Shown here in pieces: positions 17,909 through 25,952 of a stretch of DNA of 64,000 nucleotides; positions within the stretch are counted from its first letter, which is position 1; each line of letters begins with the position of its first letter. Made by a program: the position numbers and the translations under genes. Origin of the DNA: an uncultured Muribaculaceae bacterium (GTDB lineage Bacteria > Bacteroidota > Bacteroidia > Bacteroidales > Muribaculaceae); assembly GCA_944321685.1 (NCBI GenBank), contig CALUMH010000002.1:95646-159645 (forward strand), written 5' to 3'. A model generated the notes under the pieces. It saw only the letters and a list, made by a program, of their open reading frames with translations, ran no database searches and was not told the origin of the DNA.

Positions 17909-19333
17909 ATGGAAGGGGATTTTAAATACAAATCGTTGTACTTCGTGGGTGCAGGAGGCATAGGAATGGCTGCGCTTGAGCGTTATTTCCTTGCCAAAGG
18001 TTGCCGTGTGGCGGGATATGACCGCACTCGTACCGACCTCACCGATGCTCTTGCCCGAGAAGGAGTGGAAATGTGTTTCGACGAGGATGCAGAACTTATT
18101 CCCGAGTATTGCCGCGACCCGCAAAGGACGCTTGTGGTTTACACTCCGGCTGTTCCCGACAGCCACAAGGGGCTGCAATATTTCCGCTCCAATGGTTTCG
18201 ATGTGATGAAACGTGCGCAAGTGTTAGGTCTAATCACTCGCAATTCACGCGGATTGTGCTTCTCGGGTACTCATGGAAAGACCACCACATCGAGTATGGC
18301 TGCACACATATTGCATAATTCCTCTATAGGTTGCAGTGCTTTCCTTGGCGGCATAATGCGTAATTACAACAGTAATTTCTTATTGGATACACATAGCGAA
18401 TACACGGTAATCGAGGCCGATGAGTATGACCGTTCGTTCCATTGGTTGCACCCGTCGGTTGCCGTTGTGACAGCTACAGACCCCGACCATCTCGACATAT
18501 ACGGAACCGAAGAGGCGTATTTGGAAAGTTTCTCGCGGTTTACCGAACTCATCAACCCGCAAGGGGGAATATTGCTGCTCCACACCGGCTTGAAATTCAA
18601 GCCGCGCCCGGCTTCGGGCGTGAGGGTTTATACTTATTCACGTTCCGAGGGCGATTTCCATGCCGCCAATGTGCGTTGTGGCAACGGAGAAATAATATTT
18701 GACTTGGTGTTGCCATCAGGCAGGGAAATACGTGACATCAACCTTGGCGTGCCTGTTGATATAAACATTGAGAATGCAATTGCCGCAATGGCTGTCTGCC
18801 ACCTTATAGGCGCGGACGACGATGAATTGCGAAAAGGGATTGCCTCTTACATGGGAACCAAACGGCGTTTTGAATTTTGGATGAAAGAACCCGGGGAGCA
18901 TGGCAATGTGGTTATCGATGATTATGCCCACCACCCCGATGAACTGAAGGCAAGCATCGAGTCGGTGCGCAAATTGTATCAGGACCGCAAGTTGACGGTG
19001 GCATTTCAGCCTCACTTGTACAGTCGTACACGTGACTTCTACAAGGAATTTGCCGAGGCATTGTCGATGGCCGACGAGGCTATAGTACTGGATATTTATC
19101 CTGCCCGTGAAGAACCGTTGCCGGGAGTGACTGCCGACCTTATTTTTGACGAAATCAAGAAAACAGCCACGTCTAAGGTAAAGACTAAGATAAGGTGCAG
19201 CGTGGGCGATCTTGCCGACTTGTTAGCATCGCGCCGGTATGACGGCGAGCTTGATGTGTTGTTGACTGCCGGTGCGGGTGATATTTGCAACTATCTGCCC
19301 GAGATATGTAAAGCCATAGAAGGGAAGCGATGA
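17909..19333 (+). CDS. murC: UDP-N-acetylmuramate--L-alanine ligase MurC
   Basis: 474 residues from the ATG at 17909; a TTG at 17900 overlapping the murG stop is the alternative. Adds L-alanine to UDP-MurNAc, the first stem-peptide step. Motifs: N-terminal YFVGAGGIGMAALERYF, ATP loop FSGTHGKTTTSSMAAHIL, EADEYDRSF and IDDYAHHPDELKAS. It overlaps ftsQ by 4 bases (ATGA). The usual neighbour ddl is absent from this cluster. Confidence 0.96.
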   Translation: MEGDFKYKSLYFVGAGGIGMAALERYFLAKGCRVAGYDRTRTDLTDALAREGVEMCFDEDAELIPEYCRDPQRTLVVYTPAVPDSHKGLQYFRSNGFDVMKRAQVLGLITRNSRGLCFSGTHGKTTTSSMAAHILHNSSIGCSAFLGGIMRNYNSNFLLDTHSEYTVIEADEYDRSFHWLHPSVAVVTATDPDHLDIYGTEEAYLESFSRFTELINPQGGILLLHTGLKFKPRPASGVRVYTYSRSEGDFHAANVRCGNGEIIFDLVLPSGREIRDINLGVPVDINIENAIAAMAVCHLIGADDDELRKGIASYMGTKRRFEFWMKEPGEHGNVVIDDYAHHPDELKASIESVRKLYQDRKLTVAFQPHLYSRTRDFYKEFAEALSMADEAIVLDIYPAREEPLPGVTADLIFDEIKKTATSKVKTKIRCSVGDLADLLASRRYDGELDVLLTAGAGDICNYLPEICKAIEGKR

Positions 19334-20223
19334 AACGGGTAGTCCAATATATAGTACTGGCGGTGATGGTGATGCTGCTTGCGAGCGCGGCCTTGTGGGC
19401 CGATTATTGTTCGCAACTTGAGTCTTGCAAAAGCGTTGACGTGGTGATACTTAACGACGACTCGGTGACTTTTGTCACACCCGAAGGTATCATCAGGGAA
19501 TTTGAAGTCAATAACATATATCCCGAGGGCAAACTTGTCGCAAGCCTTGATACCGACAGCATGGAACGTGTGCTTGACCGTTGCGATTACCTTGAAAGCG
19601 CAGAATGCTTTGTGTCGAATATAGATCGCCTTGTGGTGGCCGTGCGCCAGTTTATGCCGGTAATGAGGGTGTATGACCGTGGTGCGGGCAGTGTGTATTA
19701 TGTTAACCGCAACGGTAAGCAGATGGCCGTTGACGGGCGTTACCATATCGATGTGCCGGTGGTCGAAGGTGATTTTACAGGCAGTTTCAAGCCGTTGCGG
19801 TTGTTGCCGCTTATAAACTATGTGGAAAGCGATACATCGCTTGTGGGGCTTGTGTCGATGTACATGGTGCGCGATTCCAATAATGTGTGCTTTGTTCCAT
19901 CGATTTGTGGCCATGTGGTTAACCTTGGGAACCTCGACAACATAGAGTCGAAATTCAAGAAATTGAAGCTGTTTTACGACAAGGTAATGCCGCATAAGGG
20001 ATGGGATGCTTATACCGAAATTTCGCTGAAATGGGATTATCAGGTGGTAGGTACGTTGCGTAGCAAGAAACAACCATATTTTGCCTCGTATGATCCCGAG
20101 GAAGACGAGCAGGCTCCACCACTTGAATCGGTCATGGTTGGCGACGGATTGCAAGAAAAGAAGCAACCGGGCAGCCCCGAAGCCGATGCTGTGGTGAAAA
20201 ATGCATTTTCAAAACGTAAATAA
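19330..20223 (+). CDS. ftsQ: Cell division protein FtsQ
   Basis: 297 residues: short cytoplasmic tail, one membrane helix (IVLAVMVMLLASAALW), then a periplasmic region of POTRA/beta character, as in FtsQ/DivIB. Recognition depends mostly on topology, size and position between murC and ftsA, because FtsQ sequences diverge strongly in Bacteroidota. The C-terminal 40 residues are acidic and low-complexity (YDPEEDEQAPPLES), probably disordered. FtsQ links FtsL and the late divisome to the Z ring. The ATG overlaps the murC stop. Confidence 0.88.
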   Translation: MKRVVQYIVLAVMVMLLASAALWADYCSQLESCKSVDVVILNDDSVTFVTPEGIIREFEVNNIYPEGKLVASLDTDSMERVLDRCDYLESAECFVSNIDRLVVAVRQFMPVMRVYDRGAGSVYYVNRNGKQMAVDGRYHIDVPVVEGDFTGSFKPLRLLPLINYVESDTSLVGLVSMYMVRDSNNVCFVPSICGHVVNLGNLDNIESKFKKLKLFYDKVMPHKGWDAYTEISLKWDYQVVGTLRSKKQPYFASYDPEEDEQAPPLESVMVGDGLQEKKQPGSPEADAVVKNAFSKRK

Positions 20224-20241
20224 TTACACAGACAATAAGTT

Positions 20242-21702
20242 ATGATGGAAAGCAAGCAGTATGTAGTAGCATTGGAGATAAGCAGCTCAAAGATAGTGGG
20301 CGTGCTTGGCGAGCCAAAACCGGACGGCGGTGTTGAGATACTTGATATCGAGGCCGAGCGTTCGTTGAACTGTGTGCGGTGGGGCTGCATACAGAATGTG
20401 GAAGAAACCAAGGTGAGGGTAAATCGTGTGATTGCCCGGCTTGAAGATCGCATCGCCCCCAAGAAGATTACTGGTGTGTATGTGGGTGTGAGCGGCCGTT
20501 CGTTGCACAACTACTTCATGAATATTTCCACCACGTTCAGCGACGAGAGAATGGTTACCGAGGGCGTGGTGGATGCCCTCAAGGAACGGTATTACAGCGA
20601 AGCCGAGGTGCAAAGCGGCGATATACTTGAAGTGATACCGTGCCAGTATTTTGTTGATAATAATGAGATTTCCAATCCCATAGGAGCATATGGCACGAGC
20701 GTCAAGGTGCAGTTTAACGGCGTGGTGGCAAAAAAGACGCTGAAAATGAACATAGAGCGAGCACTCGACTCTCAGTATTCTTTAAAATATGTTGTGACAG
20801 CCTTGGCAATGGGCGAGCATATCCTCACCAACGAGGAACGCCAATTGGGTTGTATGCTTGTGGACTTCGGCGCCGAAATAACTACGGTATCGATTTTCCG
20901 TCGCGGAGTATTGCAGTACCTTGCAACATTGCCCATGGGCAGCCACTTGATTACGCGCGACCTTACCAACCTGAATGTGGTGGAAGAAGCTGCCGAGGAA
21001 ATAAAGAAAACTTCGGGTAATGCCATTCCGTCGGATTCGGGGCGCAGTATCCTTGTCGATGGGGTGCAATCGACCGATGTGCAGAATTACGTGGTGGCTC
21101 GTTGCGAGGAGATTGTAGCCAATATCAATGAGCAGATAGCTTATTCGGGGTTGTCGCGTGACAATATTGCCGCAGGTATTGTGCTTGTGGGAGGCGGCTC
21201 GCAACTCAACGGGTTTAACCGCCTTGTGGAGGAGATGACCAAGTTAAAGGTAAGGTTTGGCAGCATTCCGGCAAGTGTGGTGCTGCACGACCGTGCCGCC
21301 CGGGGCATCGAGTACTTGCAAGTAATATCAATTGTGGCTCAGGCCGCAGCCATGATGAAGCCGGGTGACAGCTGCGTTCAAGAACCGGCTCCGGTGGAGC
21401 CGGAAGTGCCGGTTGATGAAACAGAAAGCGAAACCGTGCAGACACAGCAGGTCGGAGACGATGACGGGCCTATTCCATACCCGTCGGTGAAAGCTGAAAC
21501 GGGAAAGAAAACATCGAAAAGCGATGATGTTGACAGTGGCAACGACAGTGACAATAGCAATGACGATGATTGGGAAGAAGAGCATCGTGGAGGCAAATCG
21601 GTAATCCAAATGTGGCATAAATTGAAGGACAAGATTACCGACGTGTTTAAAGAGTCGGAAGATGACTTCGACGATGAAGATAACAACCGTCGTAATAATT
21701 AA
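20242..21702 (+). CDS. ftsA: Cell division protein FtsA
   Basis: 486 residues, actin-like ATPase that tethers FtsZ to the membrane. Conserved parts: VALEISSSKIVGVLGE (phosphate 1 loop), the SHS2/1C region with YVGVSGRSLHNYF, LVDFGAEITTVSIF (phosphate 2) and IVLVGGGSQLNGF. After the core, near residue 380, comes a long acidic, Ser/Asp-rich linker, then an amphipathic helix VIQMWHKLKDKITDVF that is the probable membrane-targeting sequence, then a short acidic end. It is longer than E. coli FtsA (420) because of that linker. It lies 18 bp after ftsQ and 66 bp before ftsZ. Confidence 0.96.
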   Translation: MMESKQYVVALEISSSKIVGVLGEPKPDGGVEILDIEAERSLNCVRWGCIQNVEETKVRVNRVIARLEDRIAPKKITGVYVGVSGRSLHNYFMNISTTFSDERMVTEGVVDALKERYYSEAEVQSGDILEVIPCQYFVDNNEISNPIGAYGTSVKVQFNGVVAKKTLKMNIERALDSQYSLKYVVTALAMGEHILTNEERQLGCMLVDFGAEITTVSIFRRGVLQYLATLPMGSHLITRDLTNLNVVEEAAEEIKKTSGNAIPSDSGRSILVDGVQSTDVQNYVVARCEEIVANINEQIAYSGLSRDNIAAGIVLVGGGSQLNGFNRLVEEMTKLKVRFGSIPASVVLHDRAARGIEYLQVISIVAQAAAMMKPGDSCVQEPAPVEPEVPVDETESETVQTQQVGDDDGPIPYPSVKAETGKKTSKSDDVDSGNDSDNSNDDDWEEEHRGGKSVIQMWHKLKDKITDVFKESEDDFDDEDNNRRNN

Positions 21703-21768
21703 TTTGTGTTGCATTAAGCAACCATGTGCAAATATTTCAGGTTATAAGTTTTTTAATAGTTCGGAATT

Positions 21769-23091
21769 ATGTTTGAAGGAGCAAATATAGAGGATAACGA
21801 TCCTAACTTCCTTGTTGACGAAAGCGGTACTGCGGCAAGGATTAAAATAATAGGTGTCGGTGGCGGTGGCGGAAACGCCGTGAACAACATGTTCAGGCAG
21901 AACATCGAAGGGGTATCGTATGTGGTGTTGAACACCGATAACCAGGCTTTGAAAAAGTCGCCGGTACCCAAGAAGTTGCTCATAGGCCCGGAAACTACTC
22001 ACGGGCTTGGCGCAGGCAACAAGCCCGAGGTGGCACGTGCCGCAGCCGAGGAGAGCAGCAATGAAATTGCCGGATTGTTTGACTCGCAAACCGACATGGT
22101 GTTCATTACCGCCGGTATGGGCGGAGGAACCGGAACGGGCGCGGCACCGGTTGTGGCGCGCATTGCCAAGGAGAAAGACGTTCTCACGGTGGGCATAGTA
22201 ACCATACCGTTCCTTTTTGAAGGAGAAAAGAAGATATTGAAAGCGTTGCAGGGAGCCGAGGAAATGAAACAATATGTTGATGCATTGATGATCATCAACA
22301 ATGAACGCCTCACCGAGATTTACGAGGACTTCAGTTTCATGAACGCCATGTGCAAGGCCGATGACACGCTGACCACAGCAGCCCGCAGCATATCGGAGAT
22401 GGTTACTACCACCGAAGGGTACATAAACATCGACATGAACGATGTGAAAACCACATTGCGCGACAGCGGTGTGGCAATTATAAGTACCGGCTATGGTGAA
22501 GGCGACCATCGTGTGACCAAGGCCATCAACGATGCGCTGCATTCGCCGCTGTTGAAAGACCGTGATGTGTACCGTGCCACGCGTATATTGCTTAATCTTT
22601 ATTTTTCTCGCGAAGAGAAAGATAATCCGTTGGCCATAAGTGAGATGGATGAGGTGCGCCAGTTCATGGCAAACTTCGACAGTTCGGTAGTAGATGTGAT
22701 ATGGGGTGCGGCATATGATGACACGCTCGGTGCAAAGGTGAAAGTGGCAATACTGGCTGCAGGGTTTGAGACGACTATAGGCGAGGAAGCTGTTTCAAAG
22801 TCGAACGGAAGCAGTCGCAAATCGGCCACCGAATATACCGAAACGGGCAAGAAAGTGATAGAAGAAGCCTATGGCAAAGACAAAGTGGCCGAAACCTCGC
22901 AAATTTCAACCAAAAACCGGTATATGGTGCTGAAACCCGAGGAAATGGATGATGATAATGTGATTGCGGCTTTTGCCAAGCCTACTTTTAAGCGAGATCC
23001 CAAGGTCATGCACACGGCCATGCCGGATGAACAGCCCAAGACCGAAACCGATGCCTCGGGCAAAGGCAGCGGAATGAAGATAATGTTCTGA
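21769..23091 (+). CDS. ftsZ: Cell division GTPase FtsZ
   Basis: 440 residues, tubulin-like GTPase forming the Z ring. The GTP-binding signature AGMGGGTGTGAAPVVA and IIGVGGGGGNAVNNM are intact; T7-loop-type sequence around NIDMNDVKTTL is present. After the globular core, near residue 340, comes a linker and a conserved-peptide-like segment (NVIAAFAKPTFKRDP, about 397-411) that probably binds FtsA, followed by an unusual further 30 residues of polar tail. Last gene of the dcw cluster; two hairpins follow. Confidence 0.97.
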   Translation: MFEGANIEDNDPNFLVDESGTAARIKIIGVGGGGGNAVNNMFRQNIEGVSYVVLNTDNQALKKSPVPKKLLIGPETTHGLGAGNKPEVARAAAEESSNEIAGLFDSQTDMVFITAGMGGGTGTGAAPVVARIAKEKDVLTVGIVTIPFLFEGEKKILKALQGAEEMKQYVDALMIINNERLTEIYEDFSFMNAMCKADDTLTTAARSISEMVTTTEGYINIDMNDVKTTLRDSGVAIISTGYGEGDHRVTKAINDALHSPLLKDRDVYRATRILLNLYFSREEKDNPLAISEMDEVRQFMANFDSSVVDVIWGAAYDDTLGAKVKVAILAAGFETTIGEEAVSKSNGSSRKSATEYTETGKKVIEEAYGKDKVAETSQISTKNRYMVLKPEEMDDDNVIAAFAKPTFKRDPKVMHTAMPDEQPKTETDASGKGSGMKIMF

Positions 23092-23104
23092 CACGCATGA
23101 TATT

Positions 23105-23126
23105 TTTGCGCGGATAACTGCGCAAA
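23105..23126 (+). terminator. Hairpin after ftsZ, possible terminator
   Basis: Perfect 7-bp stem TTTGCGC (23105-23111) with GCGCAAA (23120-23126) and loop GGATAACT, starting 14 bases after the ftsZ stop. It lacks a clear T tract downstream, so it may stabilise the mRNA end or act only weakly as a terminator. Confidence 0.4.
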
Positions 23127-23142
23127 TAACCGAATTTATAGT

Positions 23143-23182
23143 AATTTTGCGGTGCGTTCCGTGTGGGGCGCACCGCAAAATT
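23143..23182. promoter_or_regulatory. 14-bp perfect inverted repeat upstream of the yqeY-like gene
   Basis: AATTTTGCGGTGCG (23143-23156) pairs with CGCACCGCAAAATT (23169-23182) around a 12-base loop. The left arm overlaps TAATTTTG (23142-23149), a good Bacteroidota -7 box, though no -33 box is at the right distance. It can be a terminator for the dcw operon, an operator, or a stable 5' end of the yqeY-like transcript; the sequence alone does not decide. Confidence 0.5.
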
Positions 23183-23212
23183 TGTAATCAATATCAAAGT
23201 TGGAGGTTTATT

Positions 23213-23662
23213 ATGAGCTTATTTGACACTATAAACAACGACATCAAGAAGGCAATGCTTGCCCGTGACCATGCCCGCCTTGAGGCTTTGCGCGGGATAA
23301 AGAAAGAATTCCTTGAGGCCAAGACGGCCAAGGGAGCCGACGGCGAGCTTACCGATGAGACTGCAAACAAAATTCTTGCAAAAATGCTTAAACAGCGCCG
23401 TGAGAGCGCCGAAATATATCGCAGCCAAAATCGTGAAGACCTTGCCCAAAGCGAACTGGGCGAAGCTGCCGTAATCGAAGAATATTTGCCCAAACCGCTT
23501 ACCGAGGAAGAATTGGTGGCGGCACTGAAGGAAATCATTGCCCGCGTGGGTGCTACCACAGCCAAGGAAATGGGCAAAGTGATGGGTGTGGCATCAAAAG
23601 AACTTGCAGGCCGTGCCGACGGCAAAGCAATCTCGGCAAAGGTGCGTGAGTTGCTTGCATAA
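23213..23662 (+). CDS. GatB/YqeY domain-containing protein
   Basis: 149 residues. The start is set by a good ribosome-binding site (TTGGAGG about 8 bases before the ATG at 23213). Sequence such as KAMLARDHARLEALRGIKKE, the middle YRSQNREDLAQSELGEAAVI and the end MGKVMGVASKELAGRADGKAIS match the YqeY family, helical proteins resembling the tail domain of the GatB amidotransferase. A role in tRNA-dependent amidation is often proposed for the family but is unproven. It is placed between ftsZ and serS. Confidence 0.93.
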   Translation: MSLFDTINNDIKKAMLARDHARLEALRGIKKEFLEAKTAKGADGELTDETANKILAKMLKQRRESAEIYRSQNREDLAQSELGEAAVIEEYLPKPLTEEELVAALKEIIARVGATTAKEMGKVMGVASKELAGRADGKAISAKVRELLA

Positions 23663-23699
23663 AACGATGATTAAGAAAACAAAAAATTTGTAACTATAA

Positions 23700-24971
23700 A
23701 TGTTGACATTAGCTTTAATCAAGGAAAATCCCGAAGAGGTGATTGCACGTCTTGCTGTAAAGCATTTCGACGGTCGCGGACCCATAATGCGGGTGATAGA
23801 ACTTGACAAGGAACGCCGCGAAGCGCAAACCACGCGCGACAATCAGGCAGCCCGCCTTAACAAACTGGCTGCTGAGATAGGCGCATTGATGAAACAAGGG
23901 AAGAAAGAGGAAGCCGAGCAGGTGAAAGCCGAGGTGGCCGAGCTGAAGGAGAACAACCGCGCCATCGACGAGCGCGTGAAGAAGGCCGAGGCTGAAATCA
24001 CCGAAATACTGTTGTCGGTGCCTAATGTGCCGTCGCCGATGGTACCTGAAGGTAATGGTGCTGCCGATAATGTGGTGGAAAAGACCGGTGGCCCCATACC
24101 CGATCTCCCCGAAGATGCCCTTCCGCACTGGGAACTTGCAAAGAAATATAATATCATTGATTTTGACCTGGGCGTTAAAATCACCGGTGCCGGTTTCCCA
24201 GTGTACATCGGTAAGGGTGCGCGTTTGCAACGTGCGTTGATACAGTTCTTCCTTGACGAAGCCGGCAAGGCCGGTTACTTGGAGATTGAACCGCCTTATG
24301 TTGTGAACGAGGCTTCGGGTTACGGTACAGGTCAATTGCCCGACAAGGAAGGGCAGATGTACCATTGCAACCTCGATAATCTTTATCTTATTCCTACAGC
24401 CGAGGTGCCTGTCACCAACCTTTACCGCGACGTAATTCTCGACCAAAAGGAGCTGCCGAAGATGAATTGCGCTTATTCGGCTTGTTTCCGTCGCGAGGCC
24501 GGTTCTTATGGCAAGGACGTGCGCGGGCTTAACCGCCTGCACCAGTTTGACAAGGTGGAGATTGTGCGCATCGAAAAGCCCGAGAACTCTTATGCCGCAC
24601 TGGAACTGATGAAGGACCACGTGCAGGGGCTGCTTGAAAAACTTGAGTTGCCATGGCATATATTGCGCTTGTGCGGCGGTGACATGAGTTTCACTTCAGC
24701 CATAACATTCGATTTCGAGGTGTATTCAGCTGCTCAAAAGCGTTGGCTTGAAGTCAGCTCAGTATCGAATTTCGAGAGCTACCAGGCCAACCGCTTGAAG
24801 TGCCGCTACCGTGGCGACGACAAGAAGACACACTTGTGTCACACGCTCAACGGGTCGGCTCTTGCCTTGCCGCGCATAATGGCTGCATTGCTTGAAAATA
24901 ATCAAACCCCCGAAGGCATTCGCATTCCGCAATGCCTGCAACGTTACACCGGTTTCGATATAATCGACTGA
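23700..24971 (+). CDS. serS: Seryl-tRNA synthetase
   Basis: 423 residues, class II aminoacyl-tRNA synthetase charging tRNA-Ser. The N-terminal arm at about 30-110 is a long charged coiled coil that contacts the tRNA variable arm. Class II motif 2 is visible as SACFRREAGSYGKDVRGL and motif 3 as LNGSALALPRIMAALLEN. Length is normal. It lies 37 bp after the yqeY-like gene and ends before a strong bidirectional terminator facing the convergent LD-carboxypeptidase gene. Confidence 0.97.
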   Translation: MLTLALIKENPEEVIARLAVKHFDGRGPIMRVIELDKERREAQTTRDNQAARLNKLAAEIGALMKQGKKEEAEQVKAEVAELKENNRAIDERVKKAEAEITEILLSVPNVPSPMVPEGNGAADNVVEKTGGPIPDLPEDALPHWELAKKYNIIDFDLGVKITGAGFPVYIGKGARLQRALIQFFLDEAGKAGYLEIEPPYVVNEASGYGTGQLPDKEGQMYHCNLDNLYLIPTAEVPVTNLYRDVILDQKELPKMNCAYSACFRREAGSYGKDVRGLNRLHQFDKVEIVRIEKPENSYAALELMKDHVQGLLEKLELPWHILRLCGGDMSFTSAITFDFEVYSAAQKRWLEVSSVSNFESYQANRLKCRYRGDDKKTHLCHTLNGSALALPRIMAALLENNQTPEGIRIPQCLQRYTGFDIID

Positions 24972-24994
24972 ACTGTTAAAAGATAAGAAAAAAG

Positions 24995-25030
24995 CGGCGG
25001 TAAACATTTATAGAGACGTGTTTACCGCCG
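24995..25030. terminator. Bidirectional terminator between serS and the LD-carboxypeptidase gene
   Basis: Perfect 12-bp stem CGGCGGTAAACA (24995-25006) / TGTTTACCGCCG (25019-25030), with A-rich sequence on the left and TTTGTCG on the right, between two convergent genes. The loop contains TAGAGACGTG, the core of the dispersed palindromic element found elsewhere in the window, possibly by chance. Confidence 0.82.
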
Positions 25031-25037
25031 TTTGTCG

Positions 25038-25946
25038 TTACTTAATACCGTGGATATGTAGGGTAGTGGTGGAGCCGGTGGTTGTTAATGTGGCGTGGGC
25101 ACCTTCCACTATCGGCAGGTTGCTATCGATGTGGCCTATAGGGAACCCCATGGCCACGGGGTAGCCGTAAGGGGCTACCATGCGGGCTATCATTTGCTCC
25201 ATGGTGTCTCCGTTTCGGTCGGGGGAGCGATGCCCGGTGAATTGCCCCACGATGAGACCGTGCAACCGGGCAAGAGTTCCGTTGAGGCGTAATGTGTATA
25301 ACATTCGCTCCACTTTATAGATTTCCTCGTTTATGTCTTCGATGAAAAGTATGCGGCCCGGTTTTAAAATGTCGTATGGCGTGGAAACAAGTGCGCTCAG
25401 GACTGCAAGGTTGCCGCCTGCAATCATGCCCGAAGCTTTCCCGATGCGATTTAGCGGGTGTGCAGGAACGTTGTATTTGGGGAAACGGCCTTGCAGCACA
25501 TCGAGCATTAGGCGGCTGCACGGGTCGGTGGCTCCACCCTCGGCAAGCAGTTTTGCCATGGAACTGTGCAGGCTTGCCACGCCTGCCTGCAACCATGCAG
25601 CATGCAGTGCCGAAATGTCGCTGAAGCCGATAAGCCACTTGGGGTCGCGCCGCAGCAATTCGGCAGGCAACGATGGCAACAATTGTACTGCACCATAACC
25701 GCCGCGGCTGCACAAGATGGCCCGCACCGACGGCTCGCTCACGGCCCACAGCAGGTCGGCAAGTCGTTCCTCGACTGTACCGCTGTATGTTCCGCACGAG
25801 CCTTTGCAGTGCGGGCAAACGACCGGTTCATAGCCCCATTCACGCAACACTGCGGCTGCGCCATCCACCCGTTCGGGGATTATATGTGACGACGGCGACA
25901 AGATTGCCACCTTGTCGCCGCGCCTTAATGGTTTTGGAAATATCAT
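25038..25946 (-). CDS. LD-carboxypeptidase (peptidase family S66, LdcA/MccF type)
   Basis: 302 residues, no signal peptide, so cytoplasmic. S66 enzymes cleave the L,D bond of tetrapeptides in peptidoglycan recycling; MccF relatives cleave microcin C. Visible features: start KPLRRGDKVAILSPSS, nucleophile region LIGFSDISALHAA (Ser in GFSD), Glu in FIEDINEEIYKVERML and His in FPIGHIDSNLPI, giving the Ser-Glu-His triad. LdcA is the more likely role beside a peptidoglycan gene cluster, but the two subfamilies cannot be separated here. It is 6 bp downstream of metG and cotranscribed with it. Confidence 0.93.
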   Translation of the reverse strand: MIFPKPLRRGDKVAILSPSSHIIPERVDGAAAVLREWGYEPVVCPHCKGSCGTYSGTVEERLADLLWAVSEPSVRAILCSRGGYGAVQLLPSLPAELLRRDPKWLIGFSDISALHAAWLQAGVASLHSSMAKLLAEGGATDPCSRLMLDVLQGRFPKYNVPAHPLNRIGKASGMIAGGNLAVLSALVSTPYDILKPGRILFIEDINEEIYKVERMLYTLRLNGTLARLHGLIVGQFTGHRSPDRNGDTMEQMIARMVAPYGYPVAMGFPIGHIDSNLPIVEGAHATLTTTGSTTTLHIHGIK

Positions 25947-25952
25947 GCTGTT

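Noticed and set aside
24995..25030. A fourth copy of the TAGAGACG palindrome in the serS terminator
   Set aside because: Only ten bases match within a loop and the stem is unrelated; more likely chance.
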